A stretch of DNA of 64,000 bases from Nocardioides sp. dk884 (GCF_009557055.1 NZ_CP045649.1:1091501-1155500), one strand, 5' to 3'. Shown: positions 50,549-60,466, counted from the first letter of the stretch. Numbers and translations are program-made. The notes: generated from the sequence alone by a model not told the origin.

Positions 50549-53500
50549 GTGGCCAGGATTCGACGACTTACCGCTCTGTGGATCGCGTGGGCGATGACAG
50601 TCGCCACGCTTGCTGTGGTCACCGGCGCGAGCCTGGCCCCGGCGGCCGCTGACCCACCGACGGGTGGGACCACGATCGTCGACGAGACGTTCACCGGCCG
50701 CTCGGTGGCGGACCCGGCGTGGACGGTGCAGGGCGACACCTGCCTGACCGGGGCCCTCACCGCGCCGCCGGCGGGCGCGGCCCAGATCCCCACCTGCGCG
50801 AGGCACCGCACCGGCCCCGTGCCAGGCCTCGGCGTCACCCCCGGCTACCTGCAGCTCACCGACACGACCACCCAGCGAGCCGGAAGCGTGCTGTACAACA
50901 GCCCGATCCCGGCGACCGCCGGCGTGACCATCACCTTCGACCAGTTCCAGTACGGCGGCACCGGCGCCGACGGCATCGGGTTCTTCCTCGTCGACGGCTC
51001 CACCGACCTGACCGAGACCGGTGCGCCGGGCGGGAGCCTGGGCTACGCCCAGCGCATCATCGACGACGTCACGGAGCCAGGCGTCGCGGGCGGCGTGCTC
51101 GGCGTCGGCCTGGACGCCTTCGGCAACTACTACGACGACGGCGAGGGGCGGGGCCGCGGCTGCCCCGAGAGCGAGCGCTCGCCCTCGACGGCAGAAGGCG
51201 CCGTGGCCCCGAACGTGATCACCGTGCGCGGACCCGGGGACGGTGCGACCGGCTACTGCTACCTCGCCTCGACCACCCCGGAGAACCCGGCAGACCCGGA
51301 CGATCCCGGCACGACCCTCAACGGCGGCGACGGGACCCTGCGCGCCCGCACCCTCGCGGCGTCCTGGCGCCAGGTGAACATCACCGTCACCCCGGCACCC
51401 GACCCGCGGATCATCGTCCAGGTCCGCTACAACCCCAGCAACCCCAACAGCCCGTGGATCACCGAGCTCGACATCCCGGCACCGGCCGACCTGCCGAGCA
51501 CCTACAAGTTCGGGCTCTCGGGCTCCACCGGCGGCCAGACCGACGTCCACCTGATCCGCAACGCGGTCGTGCGTTCGGTCAACCCGCTCGCGCAGCTGCA
51601 GCTGGAGAAGCAGGTCGACCGCAGCGCCGGGGCGCTGCCGGCCGTGATCACCGCCGGGACCGTCATCCCCTACCAGTACACCGTCACCAACGCCGGGCAG
51701 GAGCCCCTGTCGACCCTGGCGATCGCCGACGACACCATCACCGGCCCGATCACCTGCGACGCCACCACCCTGGTCCCAGCGCCAGCGGCCGGGTCGACCA
51801 CCGTGTGCCGGGGCACCTACACGGTCACCGCCGCCGACGTCGAGGCCGGGGAGGTCGTCAACGTCGCCACGGCCAACGCGCAGAATCCCGCGGGCGACCC
51901 GGTCACCTCCCCGGAGGCCACGGTCACCGTGCCGCTCGTCTCGAGCCTCGACCTGGACAAGGAGGTGCAGACCCCGGGGCCGTACGAGGCGGGCCAGGAG
52001 GTCGAGTACCTCTACACCGTGACCAACACCGGCGGCTCGACGATCACCAACATCGCCGTCACCGACGACCGCGTCTCCTCCGCGGCGCTCGTGTGCGAGG
52101 CCAACGTGCTCGCGCCCGGCGCCTCGACGACCTGCACGGGCACCTACACCGTCGACACCAGGCAGGCAGATCCGTCGGGGAGCATCGTCAACACCGCCGT
52201 CGCGAGGGGCGAGACCCCCGTCGGGCAGGAGGTCGAGTCGCCCGAGGCGCAGGCCAGCATCGGGGTCAACACCGACATCGCGGTCACCAAGACCGTCGAC
52301 GACCCCGAGCCGGCGGTCGGCGACACGGTCACCTTCACCGTCACCGCGACCAACAACGGACCGGCGATCGCCACCGACGTCGTCATCACCGACCTGCTGC
52401 CCGAGGGGCGCCTGGCGCTGCTGAGCTCGAGCACGGCCGGTCCTCAACCGTCGACGTACGCCGCCGGCACCGGCGCCTGGTCGATCCCGAACCTGGCCGT
52501 CGGCAACGCCGTGACCCTCACGATCACCGCCCGGGTCGACACCAACGGGGTGGTCTCCAACACCGCGAGCCTGACCAGGCTGGACCAGCTGGACACGAAT
52601 GCCGCCAACAACAGCGCGACCGTGACCCTGAACCCCGCGTCCCTCGACCTGGCGGTGACGAAGGAGGTCATCGGGTCCGCGCAGGTCGCGGCGGGGGAGC
52701 CGGTGACGTTCCGGGTGACCGTCACCAACCTCGGGCCGCGTCCCGGCACCGGCATCACGGTGACCGAGGAGCTGCCCCCGGGGCTGACCTACCGGCCCGG
52801 GGACTCCGGCGGCACCGGTACGTACAACCCGGCCACCGGCATCTGGACGATCGGCGCCCTCGCCGTCGGGGCGTCCGCGACGTTCGACTTCGTCCTCGAC
52901 ACCACCGCCCCGGGCACCTTCACCAACGCCGTCAGCATCGCCAGCGTGTCACCGACCGACATCAACAGCGCCAACGACTCCGCGTCGGCGAGCGTCGACG
53001 TACGCACCCCCATCGCCGACCTCGCCATCGTCAAGGGTGTCTCCGACGAGGAGACCGTCGTCGGCGACACCGTCACCTACACGGTCACCGTCCTCAACCG
53101 GGGACCCGACACCGTGCGCGACGTCTTCGTCACCGACACCGGCCCGGAGGGGATCACGATCCTCGACAGCACCCCCTCGCAGGGCACCGTCGACCTCCCT
53201 GGCGGGCGCTGGGACGTCGGCACGCTGGCCTCCGGGGCGAGCGCCACGCTGGCCATCACCGCGCGGCTCGACACCGAGGGCACCAAGGTCAACGTCGTCA
53301 CCGTGGCCGCGCCGCTGCTGGACGACCCCACCCCGGCCGACAACGAGTCCTCGGCCACGGTCACCACCCTGGGACCGGCGGTCGACGTGGCCGTCACCAA
53401 GGACGTCGCCCGTCCCGACGGCGACGATGACGTCTCGGCCGTCCCGCTGGACGAGGACGTGGTGTTCACGGTCACCGCGACCAACAACGCCGTCGCGGGG

Positions 53501-55747
53501 GCACCCGCGACGGCGGCCACCAACGTGGTCTTCGACGACGTCCTGGAGGAGGGGCTGACGTACGTCTCGTCCACCGGCGACGGCACCTTCGACCCGGAGA
53601 CCGGCTCGTGGAGCATCGACTCGCTGGCCGTCGGGGCGAGCGCCACCCTCACGATCCGGGCCACCGGGACCGTCGTCGGGCAGCGCAGCAACACCGTCGG
53701 CCTGAGCACCCTCGACCAGCGCGACGTCGATGAGACCAACAACTCCGCCTCGGCCACCGCGACGTTCGTGGAGCTCGCCGACCTGGCGATCACCAAGACC
53801 GTCGACCAGCCGGTCGCCCAGCCGGGGGACACGGTCGTCTACACGATCACGATCACCAACAACGGCCCCAACGCCACCGACGACACGGTCACCGAGGACC
53901 CCGCGCTCATCCAGGCCAACATCACCGGGCACACCACCGACAACGGGACCTTCGACGAGGCGAACCGCATCTGGACCATCCCGCGGCTCGAGGCAGGGGC
54001 AACGGCGACGCTGGAGGTGTCCGTCCTCATCAGTGCCGACGCGTCGGGGAACTACCGCAACCTGGTCGCGATCCAGGAGTCCCGGGTCGACGACCCGGAC
54101 CCGAGCAACAACACCGACAACGCCGAGCTGTTCGTCCCGGCTGCCGACATCGCCGTCGAGAAGACCGTCGACGACCCCACCGCCGTGGTCGGCGAGACCG
54201 TCACCTTCACCGTCGGCGTTCGCAACCTCGGCCCGGACGCGGCCGAAGCCGTCACCGTCGACGACCTCCTGCCTGCCGGGCTCACCTACGTCAGCAGCAC
54301 CGCGACGGTGGGGGACTACGACCCCGACACGGGGGTGTGGACCATCGGCGACCTCGACCCGGCCGACCTGCCCGCCACCGATCCCCAGGCGGAGCTGCAG
54401 ATCGTGGCCCGCGTCGCCCAGACCGGTGCGCTGACCAACACCGCGGACTCCGACCGGTCCGACGGGCTCCCCTACGACCCCGACCCGACCAACAACTCCG
54501 ACTCTGCCACCGTCAACGGCGACGAGGATCCCGCGCTCACGATTGCGAAGACCGCGCGTCCCCGCACCGTCTCCGCGGCCGGGCAGCGGGTGACCTACCG
54601 GTTCCGCATCACCAACACCGGCGATGTCGCCCTCAGCGCCGTCGCGGTCGTGGAGGGCCGGTTCACCGGCGCCGGCAACCTGCCGACGCCGACCTGCCCG
54701 CCGGGGGCCAACAGCCTGGCTCCCGGGGCGAGCGTCACCTGCACCAGCGTCTACGTCGTGCGCGCGGCTGACCTGTCCGCGCGCCGCCTGCGCAACACCG
54801 CGCGGGCCACCGGCAACGATCCCCTCGGTGAGCCCACGACGTCCGCTCCCGACGACGCCGTGGTCACGATCAACCCGCCCGCCGAGCCGGAGATCTCGAC
54901 CCGGACCTCCGACACGCGGGTCAAGCCCGGGGAGGCCTTCCACGACCGGGTCCGCCTGACCGGGCTCGCGCGGGGCACGTCGGTCCCGGCGACCGCCCGC
55001 CTCTACGGGCCGTTCACCTCGCGGGCGGCCGCCACCTGCGGGCCGGGCAAGCTGGTGCGCACGGTCAGGTGGCGGGCGAGTGCCGGCTGGAGCCGCACCG
55101 CGTCGGTGCGGATCAACGAGCCGGGCGTCTACACCTGGCGGGTGACGACGCGGGCGACCGCGGCCAACACCGCCGCGACCAGCCGCTGCGGGCTCGCCTC
55201 GGAGACGACGACCGTCGCGAAGCCGTCGTACGACGTCCCGGTGGTCAACGGCGGGTTCGCCGGCGTCCTCCCGGGTCTCGGCGCGGAGCGTCGTGCCCCG
55301 ACAGTGGTGCGGGGCCCGGGCTTCGGCCTGGACGCCACGGTCATCCCCACGACGATCGCCCGCGGGGAGATGAGGCTTCCCGGCGACGTCGACGTCACCA
55401 GCTGGCTGCGCAAGTCCGCGGGGTACGGCGACAAGATCGGCACCTCGGTCATCGCCGGGCACGTCTCGGACCGCAGCGACCGCCCGGGCGCCATGTGGGG
55501 CCTGCGTCGCGCCCAGCGCGGCCAGGCGGTCACCGTCACCCAGGCCGGCACGACCTACCGCTACCGGGTGACCGGCACGTCGACGTACCCCCGCACCCGC
55601 AAGCTGCCGCACCGGTTCTTCCAGACCACCGGCGCCCACCGGCTCGTGCTGATCAGCTGCACCGACCGGGTCCGCTACGCCAACGGGCACTTCCACTACA
55701 CGAAGTACAAGGTGGTCGTGGCCGAGCCGGTCCGCAGGAAGCGCTGA
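50549..55747 (+). CDS. Giant DUF11-repeat surface protein with C-terminal sortase-like domain
   Basis: 1732 residues from GTG 50549, just after GGAGGACGCC. A signal peptide (about residues 1-37) is followed by a lectin-like beta domain (about residues 45-345; TFDQFQYGGTGADGIGFFLVDG). Nine tandem repeats follow (about 350-1440): the pattern (L/V)(A/T)(V/I)xK then VGDTVTFTVTxxNNGP, with six DUF11-like and three DUF7507-like copies. A Ser/Thr-rich spacer leads to a C-terminal domain of about 180 residues: GEMRLPGDVDVTSWLRK, then VIAGHVSD with His1638, then LVLISCTD with Cys1704 and nearby Arg residues, the catalytic triad pattern of class E/F sortases. No C-terminal membrane helix or LPXTG is visible. 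Confidence 0.78.
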   Translation: MARIRRLTALWIAWAMTVATLAVVTGASLAPAAADPPTGGTTIVDETFTGRSVADPAWTVQGDTCLTGALTAPPAGAAQIPTCARHRTGPVPGLGVTPGYLQLTDTTTQRAGSVLYNSPIPATAGVTITFDQFQYGGTGADGIGFFLVDGSTDLTETGAPGGSLGYAQRIIDDVTEPGVAGGVLGVGLDAFGNYYDDGEGRGRGCPESERSPSTAEGAVAPNVITVRGPGDGATGYCYLASTTPENPADPDDPGTTLNGGDGTLRARTLAASWRQVNITVTPAPDPRIIVQVRYNPSNPNSPWITELDIPAPADLPSTYKFGLSGSTGGQTDVHLIRNAVVRSVNPLAQLQLEKQVDRSAGALPAVITAGTVIPYQYTVTNAGQEPLSTLAIADDTITGPITCDATTLVPAPAAGSTTVCRGTYTVTAADVEAGEVVNVATANAQNPAGDPVTSPEATVTVPLVSSLDLDKEVQTPGPYEAGQEVEYLYTVTNTGGSTITNIAVTDDRVSSAALVCEANVLAPGASTTCTGTYTVDTRQADPSGSIVNTAVARGETPVGQEVESPEAQASIGVNTDIAVTKTVDDPEPAVGDTVTFTVTATNNGPAIATDVVITDLLPEGRLALLSSSTAGPQPSTYAAGTGAWSIPNLAVGNAVTLTITARVDTNGVVSNTASLTRLDQLDTNAANNSATVTLNPASLDLAVTKEVIGSAQVAAGEPVTFRVTVTNLGPRPGTGITVTEELPPGLTYRPGDSGGTGTYNPATGIWTIGALAVGASATFDFVLDTTAPGTFTNAVSIASVSPTDINSANDSASASVDVRTPIADLAIVKGVSDEETVVGDTVTYTVTVLNRGPDTVRDVFVTDTGPEGITILDSTPSQGTVDLPGGRWDVGTLASGASATLAITARLDTEGTKVNVVTVAAPLLDDPTPADNESSATVTTLGPAVDVAVTKDVARPDGDDDVSAVPLDEDVVFTVTATNNAVAGAPATAATNVVFDDVLEEGLTYVSSTGDGTFDPETGSWSIDSLAVGASATLTIRATGTVVGQRSNTVGLSTLDQRDVDETNNSASATATFVELADLAITKTVDQPVAQPGDTVVYTITITNNGPNATDDTVTEDPALIQANITGHTTDNGTFDEANRIWTIPRLEAGATATLEVSVLISADASGNYRNLVAIQESRVDDPDPSNNTDNAELFVPAADIAVEKTVDDPTAVVGETVTFTVGVRNLGPDAAEAVTVDDLLPAGLTYVSSTATVGDYDPDTGVWTIGDLDPADLPATDPQAELQIVARVAQTGALTNTADSDRSDGLPYDPDPTNNSDSATVNGDEDPALTIAKTARPRTVSAAGQRVTYRFRITNTGDVALSAVAVVEGRFTGAGNLPTPTCPPGANSLAPGASVTCTSVYVVRAADLSARRLRNTARATGNDPLGEPTTSAPDDAVVTINPPAEPEISTRTSDTRVKPGEAFHDRVRLTGLARGTSVPATARLYGPFTSRAAATCGPGKLVRTVRWRASAGWSRTASVRINEPGVYTWRVTTRATAANTAATSRCGLASETTTVAKPSYDVPVVNGGFAGVLPGLGAERRAPTVVRGPGFGLDATVIPTTIARGEMRLPGDVDVTSWLRKSAGYGDKIGTSVIAGHVSDRSDRPGAMWGLRRAQRGQAVTVTQAGTTYRYRVTGTSTYPRTRKLPHRFFQTTGAHRLVLISCTDRVRYANGHFHYTKYKVVVAEPVRRKR

Positions 55748-55761
55748 GCCGGCGGGCGCCG

Positions 55762-56589
55762 TCAGATGAAGACCGCGCGCTCGCCCAGCACGCTCGCGGT
55801 GGCCTCGGAGAGGTCGGCATAGAGGACGAGCTCGGTGAGGCTGGTGAACCGGCCCAGCTGCTGGCGCGCGTCGGCGACGCTGGCCACCTCGGCGGCCGAC
55901 AGTCCGGCGAGCGGTCCGAGGTGGTCGGTGGGGATGGCGTTGAGGTCCAGCAGCCCGCCGTCGTCGAGGTCGCGCGGCAGGTCCGGACGCCCGACCCGCA
56001 GCGTGCGAGCCAGGGACGGGTCGCGCCGCGCGAGCTCGCGGTACTCCTCGCGCAGCTGGCGTCGCGCCAGCTCCTCCGCGACACCGGGGAGCGCTGCGCG
56101 GGGCTGGGTGTTGCGCACCAGCACCGCGACGGTGACCGCGAGCACCAGGTTGATGAGCAGCGCGATCGCGCCGAGGTCGGCGGCGAGCCCCGTGGGGGTC
56201 TGGTGCTCGTCCACGTCCGCCGTCGAGGTCAGCACGATGCCGGTGAGCTCCAGCGCGGCGAGGGCGCCCGCGGTGAGGAACATCCGTTTGCGGAACGGTG
56301 CGTCGTCCGGGCGTTGTCGGGCCGCCCAGAGCGGGGGCACGAACCCGGCCAGGCCACACGACGCCGCGGCCACCGCGACCATCGTGGTGCCGCTGTTGCC
56401 GGCCGCCATCGCCGGCCTCCAGCCGGGCGCCGGCCCAGCTGGGCGTGGGTACGCCGCGGGGTCCGGCACCCACAGCCGCCAGCCGGGCGGGGCGGGTCCC
56501 CACGCGGGATCGGGGCGCCAGCCCGGCGGCGGCGCCCAGCCGGCCGGTGGGCGCGGCCAGTTCGGGGGCGGGTTGTAGCGAAGGCCCAT
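55762..56589 (-). CDS. Membrane protein with PxxGW N-terminus and helix-hairpin-helix tail
   Basis: 275 residues from ATG 56589; the frame upstream lacks the conserved start. The N-terminal 60 residues are a Pro/Trp repeat (NWPRPPAGWAPPPGW, then PAWGPAPPGW) like those of DUF2510-type proteins. Two or three hydrophobic helices occupy about residues 75-180 (one is LLINLVLAVTVAVLV). The C-terminus (LLDLNAIPTDHLGPLAGLS followed by EVASVADARQQL) resembles a ComEA/helix-hairpin-helix module. Function is unknown; the tail may bind DNA or protein. It ends on the far side of the giant surface protein gene (convergent, 14-base gap). Confidence 0.6.
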   Translation of the reverse strand: MGLRYNPPPNWPRPPAGWAPPPGWRPDPAWGPAPPGWRLWVPDPAAYPRPAGPAPGWRPAMAAGNSGTTMVAVAAASCGLAGFVPPLWAARQRPDDAPFRKRMFLTAGALAALELTGIVLTSTADVDEHQTPTGLAADLGAIALLINLVLAVTVAVLVRNTQPRAALPGVAEELARRQLREEYRELARRDPSLARTLRVGRPDLPRDLDDGGLLDLNAIPTDHLGPLAGLSAAEVASVADARQQLGRFTSLTELVLYADLSEATASVLGERAVFI

Positions 56590-56700
56590 CGGAACCCCCT
56601 GGCTCTGCGGCCGTGCCGCTGCTCGCGTGGTGGGATGAGTGGTCCGTGCCCGGGCGGGCCCCCGAGAAAACCTCACCGCCGTCCGGCGGGAGCGGGACGG

Positions 56701-57510
56701 TCAGGGCGCCGCAGGAAGCTCGCGCTTGTGGCGTGTGCGCTCGTAGGCGGACTCGATGATCCCGGCCACGTCCTCCCCGACGTCCTCGCCGGTGAGGTAG
56801 GCGTCGATCTGGCCGTAGGTGATGCCGTAGGCCTCCTCGTCCGGGAGCCCGGGTCGGTCGTCCTCGAGGTCGGCGGTCGGCGTCTTCTCGACCAGCTCCG
56901 CAGGGGCGCCCAGGGCGGCGGCGACCTGGCGCACCTGGGACTTGGTCAGCCCGGTCAGCGGAGCGATGTCGCAGGCGCCGTCGCCGTGCTTGGTGAAGAA
57001 CCCCATCACCGCCTCCGCGGCGTGGTCGGTGCCGACCACGAGGGAGGAGGCGTGCGCGCCCACGGCGTACTGGGCGATCATCCGGGCGCGGGCCTTGACG
57101 TTGCCCCGGTTGAAGTCCTCCGCGGCCCGGGTCACCGGCGCCAGGACACCCTCGATGCCCGCCGTGACGGCGGCCTGCATCGCATCGACCGAGGCGCCGA
57201 TGTCGACGGTGACCGTGCGGTCGGGGGAGATGAACCTCAGCGCGGCCTGGGCGTCGGCCTCGTCGCGCTGGGAGTGGTAGGGCAGCCGCACCGCGGTGAA
57301 GCGGGCGCCGGTGCGCGTGCATGCCTCCTGGGCGAGCTTGCCGGCCACCGTCGAGTCCACCCCGCCGCTGATCCCCAGCACATAGCCGGCCGCACCGGAC
57401 CGGGTCAGGTAGTCGGCCAGGAACCCGATGCGCCGCTCGGCCTCGGCGTGCGGGTCGATGGACCCGACGACCCGGAGGGCCTCGATGATCTCGTGCTGCA
57501 GGGCGCTCAT
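56701..57510 (-). CDS. nadE: Ammonia-dependent NAD synthetase
   Basis: 269 residues from ATG 57510, overlapping the NrtR stop by 4 bases. The PP-loop motif GISGGVDST is at residues 46-54, and NVKARARMIAQY and LVVGTDHAAEAVMGFFTKHGD match NadE. It amidates nicotinate adenine dinucleotide to NAD using ATP and ammonia; the glutaminase domain of longer actinobacterial NadE is absent, so it is the short form. It lies in the NAD salvage and control cluster. Confidence 0.93.
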   Translation of the reverse strand: MSALQHEIIEALRVVGSIDPHAEAERRIGFLADYLTRSGAAGYVLGISGGVDSTVAGKLAQEACTRTGARFTAVRLPYHSQRDEADAQAALRFISPDRTVTVDIGASVDAMQAAVTAGIEGVLAPVTRAAEDFNRGNVKARARMIAQYAVGAHASSLVVGTDHAAEAVMGFFTKHGDGACDIAPLTGLTKSQVRQVAAALGAPAELVEKTPTADLEDDRPGLPDEEAYGITYGQIDAYLTGEDVGEDVAGIIESAYERTRHKRELPAAP

Positions 57511-58391
57511 GACTGCTCCTCGGTCTCGGCAGGGGTGGTGCTGGTGTCGGTGCTGGCGTCGGTGCTGGGGTCGGTGCGCACGAGCGTCCCGGGGTCGAGG
57601 CGGCCCTCGTAGAGCCGGCCGCGGTAGGGCCGCAGGATCGGCGGGTGCAGCGTGGTCGCGCCGCCCGCGCGCAGCAGCGCGCTCGGGGCGCCGCCGGAGG
57701 GTCCGGACGGGCGCTTGTCGGGGAGCTCCTCGACGAAGCCCGGCGACTTGGAGACCTTGCGGTGGAAGTTCGGCGCCGGGAGCTTGGTGTCCCAGACGAT
57801 GTCGTAGACGCGGCGCAGGTCGCCCCGGGTGAACGTCGGCTCGCAGAACGCGGTCGCCAGCGTCGTGTACTCCAGCTTGGCGGCGGCCCGCTCGAGGGCG
57901 TCGGCGAGGATCCGGGCGTGGTCGAAGGCCAGCGGGACCTGCTCCTCGACCAGGTCGCGCACCGCCCAGAAGCGTGCGTCCTCCGCGTCGGAACCGAACC
58001 GCGGCGTCTCCAGGCCGGGGATCATCGCGAGGTAGGCCACCGAGATGATCCTGGCCCGCGGGTCGCGGTGCGGGTCGCCGTAGGTCTGCAGCTGCTCGAG
58101 GTGACCGCGCGGGCTGGTCATCCCCGTCTCCTCCTGCAGCTCGCGCAGCGCGGCGTCGTACAGCGTCTCCTCCGGCTCCACGAAGCCGCCGGGCAGCGCC
58201 CACTTGCCGCGGTAGGGGAACCCCTTGCGCTTCACGAGCGGCACGCAGAGCTCGCCGTTGCGGATGGTGAGGACGATGATGTCGACGGTGGTGAACGTGC
58301 TCGGGTACGACGAGGGGTCGTAGGAGCGCAGGTACGCCGCTTCCTCCTCGCTCTCGGGGACGTAGGCGGGCAGGCGATCGGTCGGGGGCAT
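57507..58391 (-). CDS. nrtR: NrtR-type Nudix transcriptional regulator of NAD metabolism
   Basis: 294 residues. ATG 58391 is chosen since GAGGAA is 5 bases upstream; ATG 58430 is possible. Residues about 35-165 are a Nudix fold (KWALPGGFVEPEETLYDAALRELQEETG, seen in part: ALRELQEETG). The winged-helix C-terminus has LPAPNFHRKVSKSPGFVE, typical of NrtR, followed by a Ser/Thr/Pro tail. NrtR proteins bind ADP-ribose and repress NAD genes. The neighbours nadE, pncA and pncB are typical NrtR targets, and TGTC-N5-GACA sites occur upstream of pncB. Confidence 0.82.
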   Translation of the reverse strand: MPPTDRLPAYVPESEEEAAYLRSYDPSSYPSTFTTVDIIVLTIRNGELCVPLVKRKGFPYRGKWALPGGFVEPEETLYDAALRELQEETGMTSPRGHLEQLQTYGDPHRDPRARIISVAYLAMIPGLETPRFGSDAEDARFWAVRDLVEEQVPLAFDHARILADALERAAAKLEYTTLATAFCEPTFTRGDLRRVYDIVWDTKLPAPNFHRKVSKSPGFVEELPDKRPSGPSGGAPSALLRAGGATTLHPPILRPYRGRLYEGRLDPGTLVRTDPSTDASTDTSTTPAETEEQS

Positions 58392-58451
58392 CGGGTTCCT
58401 CGGGTCGGGTGGTGGGCCGTCAGTGCACATGGTGCCCAGGTCAGGAGTCGC

Positions 58452-59048
58452 TCAGCGGTCCAGGCCGAGACCGGTGCGCAGCTCCTCGGCACCCGCGGCG
58501 AGCATCTCGGTGCGGGCAGCGGCGCCGAGCTCGGCGGTCACCGGGACGGTCAGGTCGACCAGCAGGCGGGTGCGCAGCCCGGCCTTCAGTGCGTCGAGCA
58601 CGGTCTCCTTCACGCAGTGGCTCTCGGCGATGCCGCACACGTCCACGGTGTCCACGCCGCGCTCGCGCAGCAGGTCGGCGAGCGGGGTGCCGGCCTCGTC
58701 GGTGCCGTCGAAGCCGGAGTACGCCGCGGCGTACGCACCCTTGAAGATCGTGAGGTCCGCGCCGCCGACCGCCGCCAGCGCCGCGGCCGTGGCCGGGTGG
58801 ATCTCGGCGTTCGCGGTGCCGGCCACGCCGTGGGCCGGCCAGCTGTCGACGAAGTCGGGGGCGTCGGAGAAGTGGGCGCCGGGGTCGACGTGGCGGTCCT
58901 GGGTGGTGACGAGGACGTCGTAGCCGGCGCGGCTGGCACGGACGTGGGCGGCGACCGCCTCGGCCACGGCGTTGCCGCCCGCCACGGGCAGCTCGCCGCC
59001 CTCGCAGAAGGTGGGCTGGACGTCGACGATGAGAAGTGCGGTGCTCAT
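58452..59048 (-). CDS. pncA: Nicotinamidase
   Basis: 198 residues from ATG 59048, 7 bases after GAGAGGA. LLIVDVQPTFCEGGELPV (Asp of the triad), TTQDRHVDPGAHFS, and VCGIAESHCVKETVLDALKAG with the catalytic cysteine fit PncA (isochorismatase fold). It converts nicotinamide to nicotinate, feeding pncB. The next gene upstream, pncB, starts 35 bases before in the same direction, so they form an operon. Confidence 0.92.
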   Translation of the reverse strand: MSTALLIVDVQPTFCEGGELPVAGGNAVAEAVAAHVRASRAGYDVLVTTQDRHVDPGAHFSDAPDFVDSWPAHGVAGTANAEIHPATAAALAAVGGADLTIFKGAYAAAYSGFDGTDEAGTPLADLLRERGVDTVDVCGIAESHCVKETVLDALKAGLRTRLLVDLTVPVTAELGAAARTEMLAAGAEELRTGLGLDR

Positions 59049-59082
59049 GGTGGTGGTGTCCTCTCGGAGGGTCTGGTCTGAG

Positions 59083-60447
59083 TCAGGCACCGAAGGCGGC
59101 GGGGCCGTCGGCGAGGTCGCGTGCGGTCGGGTCGAGCTCGGCCAGCGCCCGGCGGTGCAGGGCGCGGCTCTGCTCGAGGGTCGGGCGGTGCACGCGTACG
59201 CCGTCGGCGTAGGCCAGCACCTGCAGGTCGCGGCCGGGGCGCTGGCCGGTCCCCGGGCGGACGGCGTCCTCGGGGACGACCTCCTCGGCGATGGCGAGGC
59301 CGTTCTGGTCGAGCAGGCGGCGGGCGCTCTTGCGGCCGCCGACCGAGGCCTTGCCGGGGGCGTTCTTGGCGACCGGGCGCAGGTCGCGGTCGGTCTCGTC
59401 GGGGGAGATGGCGACCAGCTTGTAGACCATCGAGGCGGTGGGGTGTCCCGAGCCGGTGACCAGGCGGGTGCCGACGCCGTAGACGTCGACGGGGGCCTGG
59501 GCGAGGTCGGCGATGCGGTACTCGTCCAGGTCGCCGGTGACCACGACCTTTGCGCCGCCTGCGCCCAGCTCGTCGAGCAGGCGGCGGGCGCGCACGGCCT
59601 CGGCCCCGAGGTCGCCGGAGTCGATGCGCACCCCGCCCAGCCCGGGACCGGCCACCGCGACCGCGTTGCGGATGCCCTGCTCGATGTCGTAGGTGTCGAC
59701 CAGCAGCGTGGTCGACGGCCCGAGCGTGGCCACCTGGGCGGCGAACGCCTCGACCTCGGTGTCGTGGGCGAGGGTGAACGCGTGGGCGCTGGTGCCGACG
59801 GCCGGGACGCCGTACCGGTAGCAGGCCTGCAGGTTGCTGGTCGCGTCGAACCCCGCGACGTACGCCGCCCGGGCCGCGGCCACGGCGGCCTCCTCGTGGG
59901 TGCGGCGCGAGCCCATCTCCAGCAGCGTGCGGCCGCCGGCGGCGGTGACCATGCGCGAGGCCGCCGAGGCGATCGCGACGTCGTGGTTGAGGATCGAGAG
60001 GATCAGCGTCTCCAGCACCACGCACTCGCCGAAGCTGCCCTCGACGCGCAGGACCGGGGACCCGCCGACGTAGAGCTCGCCCTCGGGGTAGGCGTGGATG
60101 GTGCCGGTGAAGCGGTACCCGGCGAGCCACCTCGCGGTGGGGATGTCGATGACCTCGCGCTCGAGCAGCGAGAGCACCTGGTCGGGGGAGAAGGTGAACG
60201 ACTCCACTGCCTCCAGGATCCGGTCGAGCCCGGCGACGACGCCGTAGCGGCGACCGCGCGGCAGGTGGCGGGCGAAGGCCTCGAAGACGCAGTAGCGCTG
60301 CGCGGTCCCGTCGGCGATGGCCGCGCGCAGCATCGTCAGCTCGTACTGGTCGGTGAGCAGGGCGGTGCTGGTGGTGCTGACAGTGCTGGCGGTGGGGCGG
60401 ACGTCGAGGGTCCGGCGGGCGGCCGGGGCGGCGATCGTGGTGGGCAT
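59083..60447 (-). CDS. pncB: Nicotinate phosphoribosyltransferase
   Basis: 454 residues from ATG 60447, five bases after AGGAGGT on the minus strand. Characteristic motifs are LLTDQYELTMLRA, SRRTHEEAAVAAARAAYVAGFDATSN (in part: HEEAAVAAARAAY) and VRIDSGDLG with PRPP-binding residues. It converts nicotinate, PRPP and ATP to nicotinate mononucleotide. First gene of the pncB-pncA unit; two inverted NrtR sites lie within 60 bases upstream. The first ~25 residues are a variable extension. Confidence 0.93.
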   Translation of the reverse strand: MPTTIAAPAARRTLDVRPTASTVSTTSTALLTDQYELTMLRAAIADGTAQRYCVFEAFARHLPRGRRYGVVAGLDRILEAVESFTFSPDQVLSLLEREVIDIPTARWLAGYRFTGTIHAYPEGELYVGGSPVLRVEGSFGECVVLETLILSILNHDVAIASAASRMVTAAGGRTLLEMGSRRTHEEAAVAAARAAYVAGFDATSNLQACYRYGVPAVGTSAHAFTLAHDTEVEAFAAQVATLGPSTTLLVDTYDIEQGIRNAVAVAGPGLGGVRIDSGDLGAEAVRARRLLDELGAGGAKVVVTGDLDEYRIADLAQAPVDVYGVGTRLVTGSGHPTASMVYKLVAISPDETDRDLRPVAKNAPGKASVGGRKSARRLLDQNGLAIAEEVVPEDAVRPGTGQRPGRDLQVLAYADGVRVHRPTLEQSRALHRRALAELDPTARDLADGPAAFGA

Positions 60448-60466
60448 CGTGACCTCCTGCGGTTGA

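Noticed and set aside
50719..53430. 903-residue plus-strand frame inside the surface protein gene
   Set aside because: Alternative frame with almost only Arg, Gly, His, Pro and Asp; an effect of repeats in the true frame.
52949..57322. 1457-residue open frame on the minus strand
   Set aside because: It is antisense to the surface protein and other clear genes, has low-complexity Arg/Gly/Asp-rich composition, and lacks domains. Such long antisense frames arise from high GC at third codon positions.
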